Shown: positions 27,229-36,009 of the stretch, piece after piece
How positions within the stretch are numbered: the stretch's first letter is position 1
Layout of the letters: each line of letters begins with the position of its first letter
Source: Pseudomonas sp. TCU-HL1
Lineage (GTDB): Bacteria; Pseudomonadota; Gammaproteobacteria; Pseudomonadales; Pseudomonadaceae
Length of the DNA: 64,000 nt
NCBI RefSeq assembly: GCF_001708505.1
Contig: NZ_CP015992.1
Coordinates: 3,162,001 to 3,226,000 of the forward strand
Reading direction: 5' to 3'
Program-made: the position numbers and the translations under genes
Notes under the pieces: generated by a model
What the model saw: only the letters and a program-made list of their open reading frames with translations
The model's database searches: none
Told to the model about the DNA's origin: nothing

Positions 27229-27308
27229 ATCGCTTGCTCAGCAGGCCCGTGCTGCTGCTCCTGACCAGTTTGTGCCTGAGAAATGCTCAGTCTTCAGTCG
27301 ATGGATGA
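27225..27308 (+). pseudogene. 5' stub of a DUF3833-type lipoprotein/exported protein gene
   Basis: The ATG overlaps the preceding stop (ATGA). The frame gives MNRLLSRPVLLLLTSLCL, the opening of a signal peptide, then nonsense (RNAQSSVDG) and a stop after 27 codons. In related operons a DUF3833 gene follows the chalcone-isomerase-like gene at this place. A deletion appears to have fused its first 18 codons to sequence upstream of the SDR gene. Confidence 0.5.
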
Positions 27309-27984
27309 TGGTTACCGTGCCTTGGTCATTGGCGCGAGTGGCGCATTGGGGACCGCCTTCTGCGAGCTACTGCGCGAAGACCCACGCTGCGCCGCTGTGC
27401 GCGAGCTGGGGCGCGCAAGCACGCCCAGAATCGATCTGGAAGACCCGCCGAGCATCGCTCGGGCCGCCACCGAGCTTTCAGCCGAGGGGCCGTATCAGTT
27501 GATCCTGCATTCAGCCGGCCTGCTGCACCGTTCTGGCTTGCAGCCGGAAAAATGCCTGGCCGCTCTTGAGGCAGATGCCTTGCACGCTGTGTTTCAGGTC
27601 AATGCACTCGGGCCGGCTCTGGTACTGCGCCATTTCCTGCCGTTGCTGCATGCAAGGGGCACGATGGCGTTGCTTTCGGCGAAGGTGGGGAGTATCGGCG
27701 ACAACCGCCTGGGTGGCTGGTACGCCTACCGTGCGTCCAAGGCGGCGTTGAACATGCTGGTGAAGACCGCTGCCATCGAGTTGGCCCGCAACCGACCCCA
27801 GGCGTGCCTGTTCAGCCTGCACCCGGGTACGGTGATTTCCAAACTGTCCGAGCCGTTTCGAGGCGCGGTGCTAGCACGTCCGGCGCGACAGGCAGCAGCA
27901 GATCTGCTGAGCCTTGTCGATCGCCTTGGACCGGCTGAGAGCGGCGGGTTCTATGCCTACGACGGCGAGCGCCTGCCCTGGTAA
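27301..27984 (+). CDS. Short-chain dehydrogenase/reductase of the photolyase operon
   Basis: A 227-residue SDR with cofactor loop VIGASGALG (9-17), NALGP at the equivalent of the NAG motif, catalytic Ser in LLSAKVGSI, and YRASK as the YxxxK pair. Sequence and context match the csgA-like SDR that sits with photolyase and CFA genes in light-induced operons. The start is uncertain: ATG at 27301 or an in-frame ATG at 27283, because upstream sequence was rearranged. Confidence 0.8.
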   Translation: MDDGYRALVIGASGALGTAFCELLREDPRCAAVRELGRASTPRIDLEDPPSIARAATELSAEGPYQLILHSAGLLHRSGLQPEKCLAALEADALHAVFQVNALGPALVLRHFLPLLHARGTMALLSAKVGSIGDNRLGGWYAYRASKAALNMLVKTAAIELARNRPQACLFSLHPGTVISKLSEPFRGAVLARPARQAAADLLSLVDRLGPAESGGFYAYDGERLPW

Positions 27985-27997
27985 GTGTGAAATAAGC

Positions 27998-28114
27998 ATG
28001 AGTCTGAAAGCGCTGGCCATTCCGAACGCCTGGTCGAGGCCTTACGAGCCCGAGACGGTATTGCTGGCTGCCGGTTGCGTTCTTGCCCTCCTGCAGCAGG
28101 CGGTCCGCCAATGA
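27998..28114 (+). CDS. Small ORF, 38 residues, possibly a deletion scar
   Basis: The frame (MSLKALAIPNAWSR... ending LLAAGCVLALLQQAVRQ) overlaps the photolyase start by four bases (ATGA). In comparable operons a LitR-type MerR regulator gene stands just before the photolyase, so this could be the joined start of one gene and the tail of another. I cannot recognise either half. A real micro-protein is possible but less likely. Confidence 0.35.
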   Translation: MSLKALAIPNAWSRPYEPETVLLAAGCVLALLQQAVRQ

Positions 28115-29652
28115 CGATGCCTGCCCGTCGCCTCGGTCTGGTGCTCGGCGACCAGTTGTCGTTCGACCTTAGCCTGTTCGACACCCTGGACCCCCGACGC
28201 GACGCATTGCTGATGGCTGAGGTGGACGCCGAAGCGCGCTACGTGGCTCACCACCCACAGAAGATCGCGCTGATATTCAGCGCCATGCGGCATTTCGCTG
28301 AGGCGCTGCGCCAGCGTGGCTGGCGGGTGATCTACTTGCGCCTGGACGACGCAGGCAATAGCGGCAACCTGCCCAGCGAGCTGCATCGTTGGATGGAGAT
28401 TCTTGGGGCCGAGGAGGCGCATATCACCGAGTGCGGTGAATGGCGCCTGGAACAGGCGCTCAAGGACTGTGGCCTGCCGCTGGTATGGCACCCCGACCGC
28501 CGCTTCCTGTGCTCACGAGAGGCGTTCGCGCGCTGGGCCGGCGACCGTGACCAGTTGCGGATGGAGCATTTCTACCGAGGGATGCGCAAACGTACCGGCC
28601 TCCTGCTGGAGCCAGACGGCAGTCCGCTGGGCGGCACCTGGAATCTCGATGCGGAGAATCGCAAGGCGCTGCCGCGTGGTCTGCGTGGCCCGTTCCCCAC
28701 GCGCTTCCAAGCCGATGCCATTACCCAAGAAGTGCTGGCGCTTGTCCGGGCGAGATTCAGTGACCATTACGGTAGCCTGGCGTCCTTCGACTACCCGGTG
28801 ACCCACGCCGATGCGCAAGTTTTGTGGCAGCACTTTCTCGACTTCTCCCTGGCCGCCTTCGGCGATTACCAGGACGCGATGGCCACCGGCGAGCCATTTC
28901 TGTTCCACGCGAGAATCAGCGCTGCGCTGAACATCGGCCTGCTCGACGTGCGCCAACTGTGCGCGGATGTGGAAGAGGCATACCGCCGAAAGCAGGTGCC
29001 GCTGAATGCCGCCGAGGGATTCATCCGCCAACTGATCGGCTGGCGCGAGTACGTGCGCGGTATCTACTGGCTGCGCATGCCGGAATACGCCGAACTCAAC
29101 GCATTCGGTAATCACCGCCCACTGCCAGGGTTCTACTGGACGGGCGCCACCGACATGCGCTGCATGGCCCAGGTGATTGGCCAAACCCTCGATTTGGGTT
29201 ATGCCCATCACATCCAGCGACTCATGGTTACCGGCAACTTTGCGCTCTTGGCAGGTATTGCCCCCAAGGCCATTTGCGAGTGGTACCTGGCGGTCTACCT
29301 GGATGCCTTCGACTGGGTCGAACTGCCGAACACCTTGGGCATGGTGATGCACGCCGACGGCGGATACCTTGGCTCCAAGCCCTATTGCGCCAGCGGCCGC
29401 TACATCCAGCGAATGTCGGACTACTGCAAGGGATGCCGCTACCGGGTTGACGAGGCAACGGGACCACAGGCTTGCCCATTCAATGCGCTGTACTGGCACT
29501 TCCTCATGCGCCACCGCGATCGCCTGGGGGAAAACCCGCGCCTGGCCATGGTTTATCGCAATTTGCTGAATATGGATGAAGCGCGCCGCGAGGCAATCTG
29601 GTTGCGCGGCGAGCAACTGTTGGCGCAGCTGGATACGGGGGAGGCCCTGTGA
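28111..29652 (+). CDS. phrB: FeS-type bacterial cryptochrome/(6-4) photolyase
   Basis: The 513-residue protein opens RRLGLVLGDQLSFDLSLFD, the signature of the PhrB/CryB (FeS-BCP) branch. Conserved FAD-region blocks include RQLIGWREYVRGIYW and HHIQRLMVTGNFALLAGI. The [4Fe-4S] ligands are visible as YCKGC followed after twelve residues by ACPF, plus a Cys in KAICEWY. Members repair (6-4) photoproducts or act as light sensors. It lies in the remains of a light-response operon; the regulator gene expected nearby is missing. Confidence 0.9.
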   Translation: MTMPARRLGLVLGDQLSFDLSLFDTLDPRRDALLMAEVDAEARYVAHHPQKIALIFSAMRHFAEALRQRGWRVIYLRLDDAGNSGNLPSELHRWMEILGAEEAHITECGEWRLEQALKDCGLPLVWHPDRRFLCSREAFARWAGDRDQLRMEHFYRGMRKRTGLLLEPDGSPLGGTWNLDAENRKALPRGLRGPFPTRFQADAITQEVLALVRARFSDHYGSLASFDYPVTHADAQVLWQHFLDFSLAAFGDYQDAMATGEPFLFHARISAALNIGLLDVRQLCADVEEAYRRKQVPLNAAEGFIRQLIGWREYVRGIYWLRMPEYAELNAFGNHRPLPGFYWTGATDMRCMAQVIGQTLDLGYAHHIQRLMVTGNFALLAGIAPKAICEWYLAVYLDAFDWVELPNTLGMVMHADGGYLGSKPYCASGRYIQRMSDYCKGCRYRVDEATGPQACPFNALYWHFLMRHRDRLGENPRLAMVYRNLLNMDEARREAIWLRGEQLLAQLDTGEAL

Positions 29653-29712
29653 AGAAAACTGAACTGCCGAGCAAGGTTTGCCTGGTCTGCGGCCGCCCGT
29701 TCTTTTGGCGCA
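29649..29712 (+). pseudogene. DUF2256 gene, 5' fragment
   Basis: A GTG overlapping the photolyase stop begins MKKTELPSKVCLVCGRPFFW, the first half of the DUF2256 zinc-ribbon protein that normally follows this photolyase. After WRRRW the sequence no longer matches the family (the second Cys pair is lost), because it has been joined to an inverted fragment of another gene. Confidence 0.6.
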
Positions 29713-29897
29713 GGCGTTGGCTGCGCTGCCGGAGGTTGTCGTGCCAAAGCCGCAGGGTGCGTGCGTAGTGCGGGCCGAAGTCTTCCATGTGCAGCAGGTT
29801 GAGCTGAGTCTCGGCGCTGGCAGTCTGCAGCATGGTGGTCAGCGAGGGTAGGGCGCCGTCGGGGAATATGTAGCGCTGGATGAAATCCACCGAGCGA
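29713..29897 (-). pseudogene. Cyclopropane-fatty-acyl-phospholipid synthase fragment
   Basis: On the minus strand the frame reads VDFIQRYIFPDGALPS, LLHMEDFGPHYARTLRLWHDNL. This is the conserved C-terminal half of CFA synthases, enzymes that methylate membrane unsaturated lipids and are part of light-response operons. No start or SAM-binding half is present; it is inverted relative to the photolyase and flanked by IS66 pieces. Confidence 0.6.
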
Positions 29898-30301
29898 CGA
29901 GCCTGGCGGCGCTCGGTTTCGCTGCCGTCCTTGTGATCGCGCTCGATGCCGTACAGCTTGTCGATCAGGTTCAAGGCCATGTCGGCGCGTCCGATCTTGC
30001 CCTTGGGCTGCACCTTCTGCGCCTCGATCAGGACTGGGCCGTGGGATCTCGCCTGGGTTGCCACGGCGTTTAACTGGGGCGACGAATTCTTCGGCCTCAC
30101 TCGATCCGGCGACTGGGACTTCGATCAGCTCGTCAGCTTCGTTGAACATGGCCAACTGAGGGGAGTCGGCATCCTCGGGGCTGCGCTCGGACTTTGGCGA
30201 GAATAGTTTTTGCCACAGTAGGGCGACCTGCTCCTGAAGCCGTCCTACCCGATCATCTGCAATAACGGGTCGTCGGGCAGGTTGTCCGCGCGAAAATTCA
30301 T
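29898..30301 (-). pseudogene. IS66-family transposase (TnpC) remnants
   Basis: Three minus-strand blocks match the IS66 TnpC plan in order: MNFRADNLPDDPLLQMI at the start (30301 downward), LQEQVALLWQKLFSPKSER with AMFNEADELIE in the next part, and GKIGRADMALNLIDKLYGIE near 29980-29920. They are in different frames with the DDE catalytic core missing. The element is dead and its loss probably caused the scrambled end of the photolyase operon. Confidence 0.65.
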
Positions 30302-30479
30302 GGCGCAGGATTCTACCGGCTCAGCTCACAAAGCGCGGGGTCAGCACCTTGTGCGGTTGGTTCTGACCCGGGGCGATCAGGTTACTGGTGAACCGTAGAT
30401 GCTTGGCAGCGTCTACGAAACCCAGGTCGGTTCAGGTTGAAAGTTTGTTACCACTGGCGGTGAGCAGCCCGTAGAAGCA
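30302..30479. other. Gap after IS66 remnants
   Basis: 178 bp with no supportable gene. It may contain further eroded insertion-element sequence, and holds the 3' flank of the LysR gene. Confidence 0.5.
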
Positions 30480-31457
30480 TCAGAGGTTCTCTACCGTTGC
30501 CAGGGTGTGCTGGAAACTTTCCAGAAACACGCTTTCGGCGATTGTCATTTTCTGTTCGCGATTCCACAGCAGGAAGACGTCGACATCAACGATGCCCTCC
30601 GCCGGAGGCAAGCGCCAGAGAAGACCCTGTTCAATGTCTTTGCTCAGCACGTGTTCGGGCAGGCAACCGATGCCGAACCCTGCACATACCAAGCGGTGAA
30701 TCTCTTCGAAGCTGGAAGACGAAGCGACGATGCGCCCAGTGAACCCCTGTTGGTCGCGGAAAACCGCCAGGGGCGAGAGGTTGCCACCGAGCTGATCGCT
30801 GACGAAGCTGACGAAGCTTTCCCCCTTGAGGTCTTCCATGGACACATCATTGCGACCGAATAGTGGATGGCGTTGTCCGCAGAAAAAGGCATAACGCTGT
30901 CGCAGGAGCTGGCGCCGTTCCAGCTTGGGCTGGGCGATACGACACAAGCCAAGGCCGGCGGTGGCGGTCTTCTGCAGCAGCGAGCTGATGATGTCGGAAC
31001 TGCGCAGCACCTCGATTTCCAGCTCCACGCGTGGGTGCGCCTGGTGGAATTCAGCGAGGAATTCGTCGTACAGCGCCGACTGCACGCGGCTGATGCTGAG
31101 CAGCCGCACCTTTCCCGCCACGCCGTCGTTGCGCTCTTCCACCGCCGCGCCGATACGTGAAATGCCGCCGTAGATATCGGTGGCGATGCGCAGGACTTCC
31201 TCGCCCGCTGCGGTCAGGTCGAAGCGCGGTCCACGGCGCAGGATCAGCGCGCATTCCAGTTGTTCTTCCAGCCGTTTCAGCGCCTGGCTCACCGCCGACT
31301 GGGTGATGTGCAGGCGCGCCGCCGCACGGCTGATGCTGCCTTCCTGGCCGATCACCAGGTAGGTGCGCAGCAGGTTCCAGTCGAGGCGGTCATTGAGGAA
31401 ACGACGCCCCTCCCACTTGTTGACCAATGCGTCAGATTGCGACTTCGGAAGGATCAT
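30480..31457 (-). CDS. LysR-family transcriptional regulator of the adjacent catabolic operon
   Basis: A 325-residue LTTR with winged helix at about 23-82 (WNLLRTYLVIGQEGSISRAAARL, ITQSAVSQALKRLEEQL) and an effector domain (VRLLSISRVQSALYDEFL...). It is divergent from the MHS transporter gene at 31615, and the 157-bp gap holds two matched inverted repeats likely to be its binding sites. It therefore probably controls the 31.6-43.2 kb catabolic genes. Confidence 0.88.
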   Translation of the reverse strand: MILPKSQSDALVNKWEGRRFLNDRLDWNLLRTYLVIGQEGSISRAAARLHITQSAVSQALKRLEEQLECALILRRGPRFDLTAAGEEVLRIATDIYGGISRIGAAVEERNDGVAGKVRLLSISRVQSALYDEFLAEFHQAHPRVELEIEVLRSSDIISSLLQKTATAGLGLCRIAQPKLERRQLLRQRYAFFCGQRHPLFGRNDVSMEDLKGESFVSFVSDQLGGNLSPLAVFRDQQGFTGRIVASSSSFEEIHRLVCAGFGIGCLPEHVLSKDIEQGLLWRLPPAEGIVDVDVFLLWNREQKMTIAESVFLESFQHTLATVENL

Positions 31458-31467
31458 CTCGGCTCCT

Positions 31468-31516
31468 ATTAGTAGTGGTGCTAATACGGCGGATAAGAAT
31501 TAGCAAATTTACTAAT
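31468..31516. promoter_or_regulatory. Pair of identical-type operators ATTAG-N8-CTAAT
   Basis: ATTAG, eight bases, CTAAT occurs at 31468-31485 and again at 31499-31516. The two 18-bp palindromes are 31 bp apart centre to centre, three DNA turns, so they face the same side of the helix. This suits a LysR dimer pair in the divergent region between 30480-31457 (-) and 31615 (+). Confidence 0.65.
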
Positions 31517-31614
31517 CATAGTCCCGGAGCGATAAAAACCCAACGCGCCACAGAGCGCGACCGGCTTAGCCAGAACAGAAACTGCCTAGACAACTAGTCC
31601 AAGAAGGGCCTTGC

Positions 31615-32907
31615 ATGCACACGTCCAATCAACCGCGTCGCGCGGCGGCTGCCGCGTTCGTCGGCACCACCATCGAGTTCTACGACTTCTACATCTACGC
31701 CACTGCCGCGGCCCTGGTGCTCGGCCAAGTCTTCTTCCCCAGCTCCAATCCCTTCCTCAGTACCCTGGCGGCCTTCGGCACCTTCGCCGTCGGCTTCATC
31801 GCGCGGCCCATGGCCGGCATGGTGTTCGGTCACCTGGGCGACCGCCTCGGGCGCAAGAAGATGCTGCTGGTGACCATGGCGCTGATGGGCCTGGCCACTA
31901 CCGGCATCGGCCTGCTGCCGAGCTACGCCAGCGCCGGCATCTGGGCGCCCATCGGCCTGATTGTGCTGCGCATCATCCAGGGCATCTCGGTGGGCGGCGA
32001 GTGGGGCGGGGCTGTGCTGATGGCCAGCGAACACGCACCGGCCAAGCGCAAGACCTTCTATGCCTCCTTCGCCCAACTGGGCAGCCCGGCTGGCCTGCTG
32101 CTGGCACTGATCGCCTTCCGCCTGGCGACATCGCTGGACCAGGAGGACTTCCTCAGTTGGGGCTGGCGCGTGCCGTTCCTGATCAGCGGCCTGCTGATGA
32201 TGGTGGGCCTGGCCATCCGCTTCGGGGTGGACGAGTCCCCCGAGTTCAAGGCCGTCCGCGAGAAGGAAGCGGTGGTCGAGTACCCGGTTCTGGAGGTGAT
32301 CCGTACCTGCTGGCGGCAGATCCTCTTCGCCGCGCTGGCGGTGACCATCGGCTCTGCGGGCTTCTTCTTCACTAACACCTTCATGATCACCTACGTCACC
32401 ACCTACCAAGGCATCGAGCGTTCCACCATCCTCGACTGCCTGTTCCTGGTGACCATCCTGCAGTTCCTCTCCCAGCCGCTGTCCGCGCTGCTCGCCGAGC
32501 ACATCGGCGAGGGTCGCTTCCTCAAACTGGTGGCGTTGCTCTGCATGGCCGTGCCGTACCCGATGTTCCTGCTGGTGAGCACCCAGAACCTGGTGCTGAT
32601 GACCCTTGGCATCGCTATCTCGGTGGTGACCCTGTCGGCCCTCTACGCAGTAATCGCCGGCTACATGGCCCAGGCCTTCCCGGCGCACGTGCGTTACTCG
32701 GGCATCTCCCTGGCCTACCAGCTCATCTGCGCCATCGCCGGCGGCAGCACGCCCATCATCGGCACCCTGATCGCCAACCAGTTCGCCGGGCAGTGGCTAC
32801 CGCTGGCCATCTACTTCACCTTCCTCTCCGCACTTTCCCTGATCGGGGTCTGCGGCCTCGCCCGCCTGCGCGGCGAAGCGCAGCCCAGCCCTGTACTCGC
32901 TCGCTAA
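31615..32907 (+). CDS. MHS-family (major facilitator) metabolite:H+ symporter
   Basis: A 430-residue, 12-helix transporter. FVGTTIEFYDFYIYATAAALV is the typical MHS first helix, GHLGDRLGRKKML is the loop 2-3 MFS signature, and GGEWGGAVLMASEHAP follows. The subfamily imports carboxylates, betaine or aromatic acids by proton symport. It is first of a rightward gene run behind the LysR operators. Substrate unknown. Confidence 0.88.
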   Translation: MHTSNQPRRAAAAAFVGTTIEFYDFYIYATAAALVLGQVFFPSSNPFLSTLAAFGTFAVGFIARPMAGMVFGHLGDRLGRKKMLLVTMALMGLATTGIGLLPSYASAGIWAPIGLIVLRIIQGISVGGEWGGAVLMASEHAPAKRKTFYASFAQLGSPAGLLLALIAFRLATSLDQEDFLSWGWRVPFLISGLLMMVGLAIRFGVDESPEFKAVREKEAVVEYPVLEVIRTCWRQILFAALAVTIGSAGFFFTNTFMITYVTTYQGIERSTILDCLFLVTILQFLSQPLSALLAEHIGEGRFLKLVALLCMAVPYPMFLLVSTQNLVLMTLGIAISVVTLSALYAVIAGYMAQAFPAHVRYSGISLAYQLICAIAGGSTPIIGTLIANQFAGQWLPLAIYFTFLSALSLIGVCGLARLRGEAQPSPVLAR

Positions 32908-32919
32908 CCAGGAGTTTTC

Positions 32920-33675
32920 ATGAGCAAGCCGCACAACATCAGCGATGCCGAATGGCAGGTCCGCTGCGAACTGGCCGCGTTGTACCGGATGGTCGCGCAC
33001 TTCCGCATGACCGACCTGATCGACACCCACATCACCCTGCGTATTCCGGGGCCTGAGCATCACTTCCTGATAAACCGCTACGGGGTGATCTTCGACCGCA
33101 TGCGCGCCTCCGACCTGGTACGCATCGACCAGCACGGCACTGTGGTGGACGAGGCCTTCGGCGAGCGCCGGGTCAACGCGGCCGGGTTCGTCATCCATTC
33201 GGCCATCCACATGGCGCGGCCGGACATGAAGTGCGTGGTGCACACCCACACTGCCGCCGGCATCGCAGTATCGGCCCAGGAGCAGGGGCTGCTGCCGATC
33301 AGCCAGCACGCGCTGAAGTTCTACGACAAGCTGGCCTACCACCAGTACGAAGGCATCGCCCTGTCGCTGGACGAGCGCGAGCGGCTGATCGCCGACCTTG
33401 GCCCGCACAAGGCGATGATCCTGCGCAACCACGGCCTGCTGGCCGGCGGCAACAGCGTGGCCGAGGCTTTCCACGAGATCCATTTCCTCGAGCGCGCCTG
33501 CCAGGCTCAGGTCCAGGCCCTGGCCGGCGGCGCCAAGCTGGTGTTCCCCTCGGAGGAGGTGTGCCGCCACACCGCCGCGCAGTTCGAGCGCGAGGAATCG
33601 GCCGAGATCATCAAGCTGAGCTGGAACGCCGCGTTGACCCTGATCGAATCCCAACGCGAGTCCTACTGCTCATGA
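32920..33675 (+). CDS. Class II aldolase/adducin-family protein
   Basis: A 251-residue protein of the FucA/AraD/adducin-head family. A zinc site is suggested by CVVHTHTAAGIAV (HxH) and the later RNHGLLAGG. Family members cleave or epimerise hydroxy-acid phosphates or decarboxylate hydroxy acids; many catabolic paralogues have unassigned substrates. It starts 12 bp after the transporter and overlaps the following dehydrogenase by four bases. Confidence 0.85.
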   Translation: MSKPHNISDAEWQVRCELAALYRMVAHFRMTDLIDTHITLRIPGPEHHFLINRYGVIFDRMRASDLVRIDQHGTVVDEAFGERRVNAAGFVIHSAIHMARPDMKCVVHTHTAAGIAVSAQEQGLLPISQHALKFYDKLAYHQYEGIALSLDERERLIADLGPHKAMILRNHGLLAGGNSVAEAFHEIHFLERACQAQVQALAGGAKLVFPSEEVCRHTAAQFEREESAEIIKLSWNAALTLIESQRESYCS

Positions 33676-34601
33676 AACCGCTGGTCCTGTTGTCCGCAGA
33701 CCAGGTGCTGCTCGGCCAGCTGCAGAACGCCTTCGCCCGGCAGGAGCCGGAGCTTCGCGTGGTGCTCGCCGACGATCCCGCCGCGCGCGACGCAGAAGTC
33801 GCCGCCTGCTGGTTCCCGCCGGCCGGCAGCCTGGCGCGGCTGCCGAATCTCAAATTGATCCACTCGGTGGCCGCCGGGGTCGACCACCTGAGCACCGACC
33901 CGGAGCATGCCGAAGTGCCCGTGTGCCGCGTCGTCGATCCGGCGCACCGCCAGGGCATGGCCGAGTACGTGCGCTGGGCGGTGATCCACTACCACCGCGA
34001 TTTCGACCGCGCGATGGAGCAACAGCAGCGCCACGCCTGGCTGCGCCATCCACAGAAGGCGGCCGCCGAGTACCGCGTCGGCGTGATGGGGCTGGGCTCG
34101 TTGGGCGGCGCCATCGCCGCCGAGTTGGCAGTCGCGGGCTATGCAGTACGTGGTTGGGCGCGCACCGCCAAGCAGATCGAAGGCGTGCAAACCCTCTCCG
34201 GCGGTCAAGGCTTCGCCGGCTTTCTCGACGGCCTGGACCTGCTGGTGAACCTGCTGCCGCTGACGGACGCTACGCGGGGCATCCTCTGCCGGCAGACCTT
34301 CGAGGCACTGGCGCCCGGCGCGGCAGTGGTCAACTGCGGCCGTGGCCAGCACGTGCAGGTGGACGAGCTGATCGCCGCAGTGGAAAGCGGCCGTCTGCGC
34401 GGCGCGCTGCTGGATGTGTTCGAGAAGGAGCCGCTGCCCCTGGACAGCCGCCTCTGGACCACCCCCGGCATCATCATCACCCCACACATGGCCTCGGCTG
34501 CTTCTCACGACTGCATCGCCCAGCAGATCGCGGAGAATGCCCGGCGCCTGGACCGGGGACAGCCCCTGTTGAACCTGGTGGACACCCACCTCGGTTACTG
34601 A
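33672..34601 (+). CDS. D-2-hydroxyacid dehydrogenase, GhrA-like (glyoxylate/hydroxypyruvate reductase)
   Basis: A 309-residue NAD(P)-dependent enzyme. The nucleotide loop GVMGLGSLGG lies at about 137-146. Catalytic candidates are Arg in VNCGRGQHV, Glu in LDVFEKEPL and His in TPHMAS. ATGA overlap with the aldolase gene indicates translational coupling, and the enzyme could reduce or oxidise the product of that lyase. Confidence 0.87.
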   Translation: MKPLVLLSADQVLLGQLQNAFARQEPELRVVLADDPAARDAEVAACWFPPAGSLARLPNLKLIHSVAAGVDHLSTDPEHAEVPVCRVVDPAHRQGMAEYVRWAVIHYHRDFDRAMEQQQRHAWLRHPQKAAAEYRVGVMGLGSLGGAIAAELAVAGYAVRGWARTAKQIEGVQTLSGGQGFAGFLDGLDLLVNLLPLTDATRGILCRQTFEALAPGAAVVNCGRGQHVQVDELIAAVESGRLRGALLDVFEKEPLPLDSRLWTTPGIIITPHMASAASHDCIAQQIAENARRLDRGQPLLNLVDTHLGY

Positions 34602-34630
34602 ACCCACCGCCTGAAAAGAGGAAAACAAGC

Positions 34631-35857
34631 ATGCTGAAGTGCAATGGCGAACGGCTGTGGGACAGCCTGATGCAAATGGCCAAGGTGGCCCCGACCGAGA
34701 AGGGTGGAAATTGCCGCCTGGCGCTGTCTGCCGAGGACAGGGCTGGGCGCGAACTCTTCACCCTCTGGTGCCGTGATCTGGGCATGGACATCCGTGTGGA
34801 CAGCATCGGCAATCTGTTCGCCCGCAAGGCCGGGCGTAATGACGCACTGCCGCCAGTGGTGATGGGCAGCCACCTGGACACCCAGCCCAAGGGCGGCCGT
34901 TTCGACGGAATCTATGGTGTGCTGGCCGGCCTGGAAGTGGTGCGCAGCCTGAAGGAGCAGGGCATCGAAACCGCACGCCCGCTAGAAATCGCGGTCTGGA
35001 CCAACGAAGAGGGCGCCCGCTTCACCCCGGCCATGCTCGGCTCGGCGGTGTTCACCGGCGACCTGGCGCTGGAGCGCGCCCTGGCCATCCGCGATGCCGA
35101 GGGCGTCAGCGTGGCCCAGGCGCTGGAGCAGACCGGTTACGCGGGGGACCTGCCCCTGGGCCGTGAGTTCGACGCCTACTTCGAGGCGCACATCGAACAG
35201 GGGCCGATCCTCGAAGAAGCCGGCCTGCCGGTGGGTGTGGTGACCGGCGGCCAGGCCATTTGCTGGCTGGATATCGACGTGCAGGGCGTACCTGCCCATG
35301 CCGGCACCACCCCCATGCCGCTGCGCCGCGACGCACTGTTCGGCGTTGGCGAGATGATCACCGCGCTGGAGCAGTTGTCCCGAGACTTCGCCCCCAGGGG
35401 GCTGGTCACCGTGGGCCAGCTCAGCATCGCGCGATCCTCGCGCAACACCATCCCGGGCCGCGTCGCTTTCACGCTGGACCTGCGCCACCACGAGGACGGG
35501 CAGATCGCCGCCATGGAGGCCAGCGCCCGCGACCTCATCGCCGCCATCGCCACGCGGCGTGGCCTGGACGTGACGGTGGAACGGCACTGGCTGAGCCCGG
35601 CCACTCCCTTCGACGCCGACTGCATCGCCGCCGTCAAGCGCGCGGTGGAAGGCCTGGACTATCCACACCAGATGATCGTCAGCGGCGCCGGCCACGACGC
35701 CATCCATCTGGCGCGGCATTGCCCGACCACCATGGTGTTCATCCCCTGTGTCGGCGGCCTCAGCCACAACGAGGCCGAGGACGCCTTGCCCGATGACGTG
35801 ACCAAAGGCTGTGACGTGCTGCTCAACGCCGTGCTGAGCCGCGCCGACAGAAGCTGA
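34631..35857 (+). CDS. M20-family Zn amidohydrolase (N-carbamoyl-L-amino-acid hydrolase/allantoate amidohydrolase type)
   Basis: A 408-residue enzyme of the hydantoinase/carbamoylase branch of M20. Metal ligands are in GSHLDTQPKGGRFDG, NEEGARF and AHIEQGPILE; GHDAIHLA and CVGGLSHNEAED complete the site, and GVPAHAGTTPM marks the dimerisation lid. Substrates in this family include N-carbamoyl amino acids, allantoate, ureidoglycolate and beta-ureidopropionate; the sequence does not decide. The ATG at 34631 follows GAGGAAAAC. Confidence 0.87.
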   Translation: MLKCNGERLWDSLMQMAKVAPTEKGGNCRLALSAEDRAGRELFTLWCRDLGMDIRVDSIGNLFARKAGRNDALPPVVMGSHLDTQPKGGRFDGIYGVLAGLEVVRSLKEQGIETARPLEIAVWTNEEGARFTPAMLGSAVFTGDLALERALAIRDAEGVSVAQALEQTGYAGDLPLGREFDAYFEAHIEQGPILEEAGLPVGVVTGGQAICWLDIDVQGVPAHAGTTPMPLRRDALFGVGEMITALEQLSRDFAPRGLVTVGQLSIARSSRNTIPGRVAFTLDLRHHEDGQIAAMEASARDLIAAIATRRGLDVTVERHWLSPATPFDADCIAAVKRAVEGLDYPHQMIVSGAGHDAIHLARHCPTTMVFIPCVGGLSHNEAEDALPDDVTKGCDVLLNAVLSRADRS

Positions 35858-36009
35858 TCCACCTGAGCGACAAGCGTGCCCGGCGGCCATCAGCGCCGCC
35901 GGGCGCCAGGGGCTCCCTTTGCCCGGAAAACAAGAAACGCCTGCAACAAATTGAACTGCCAAAAACAACTAAACCCCATGCCCACAGGGCATTGAACGGG
36001 AGAAATGGC

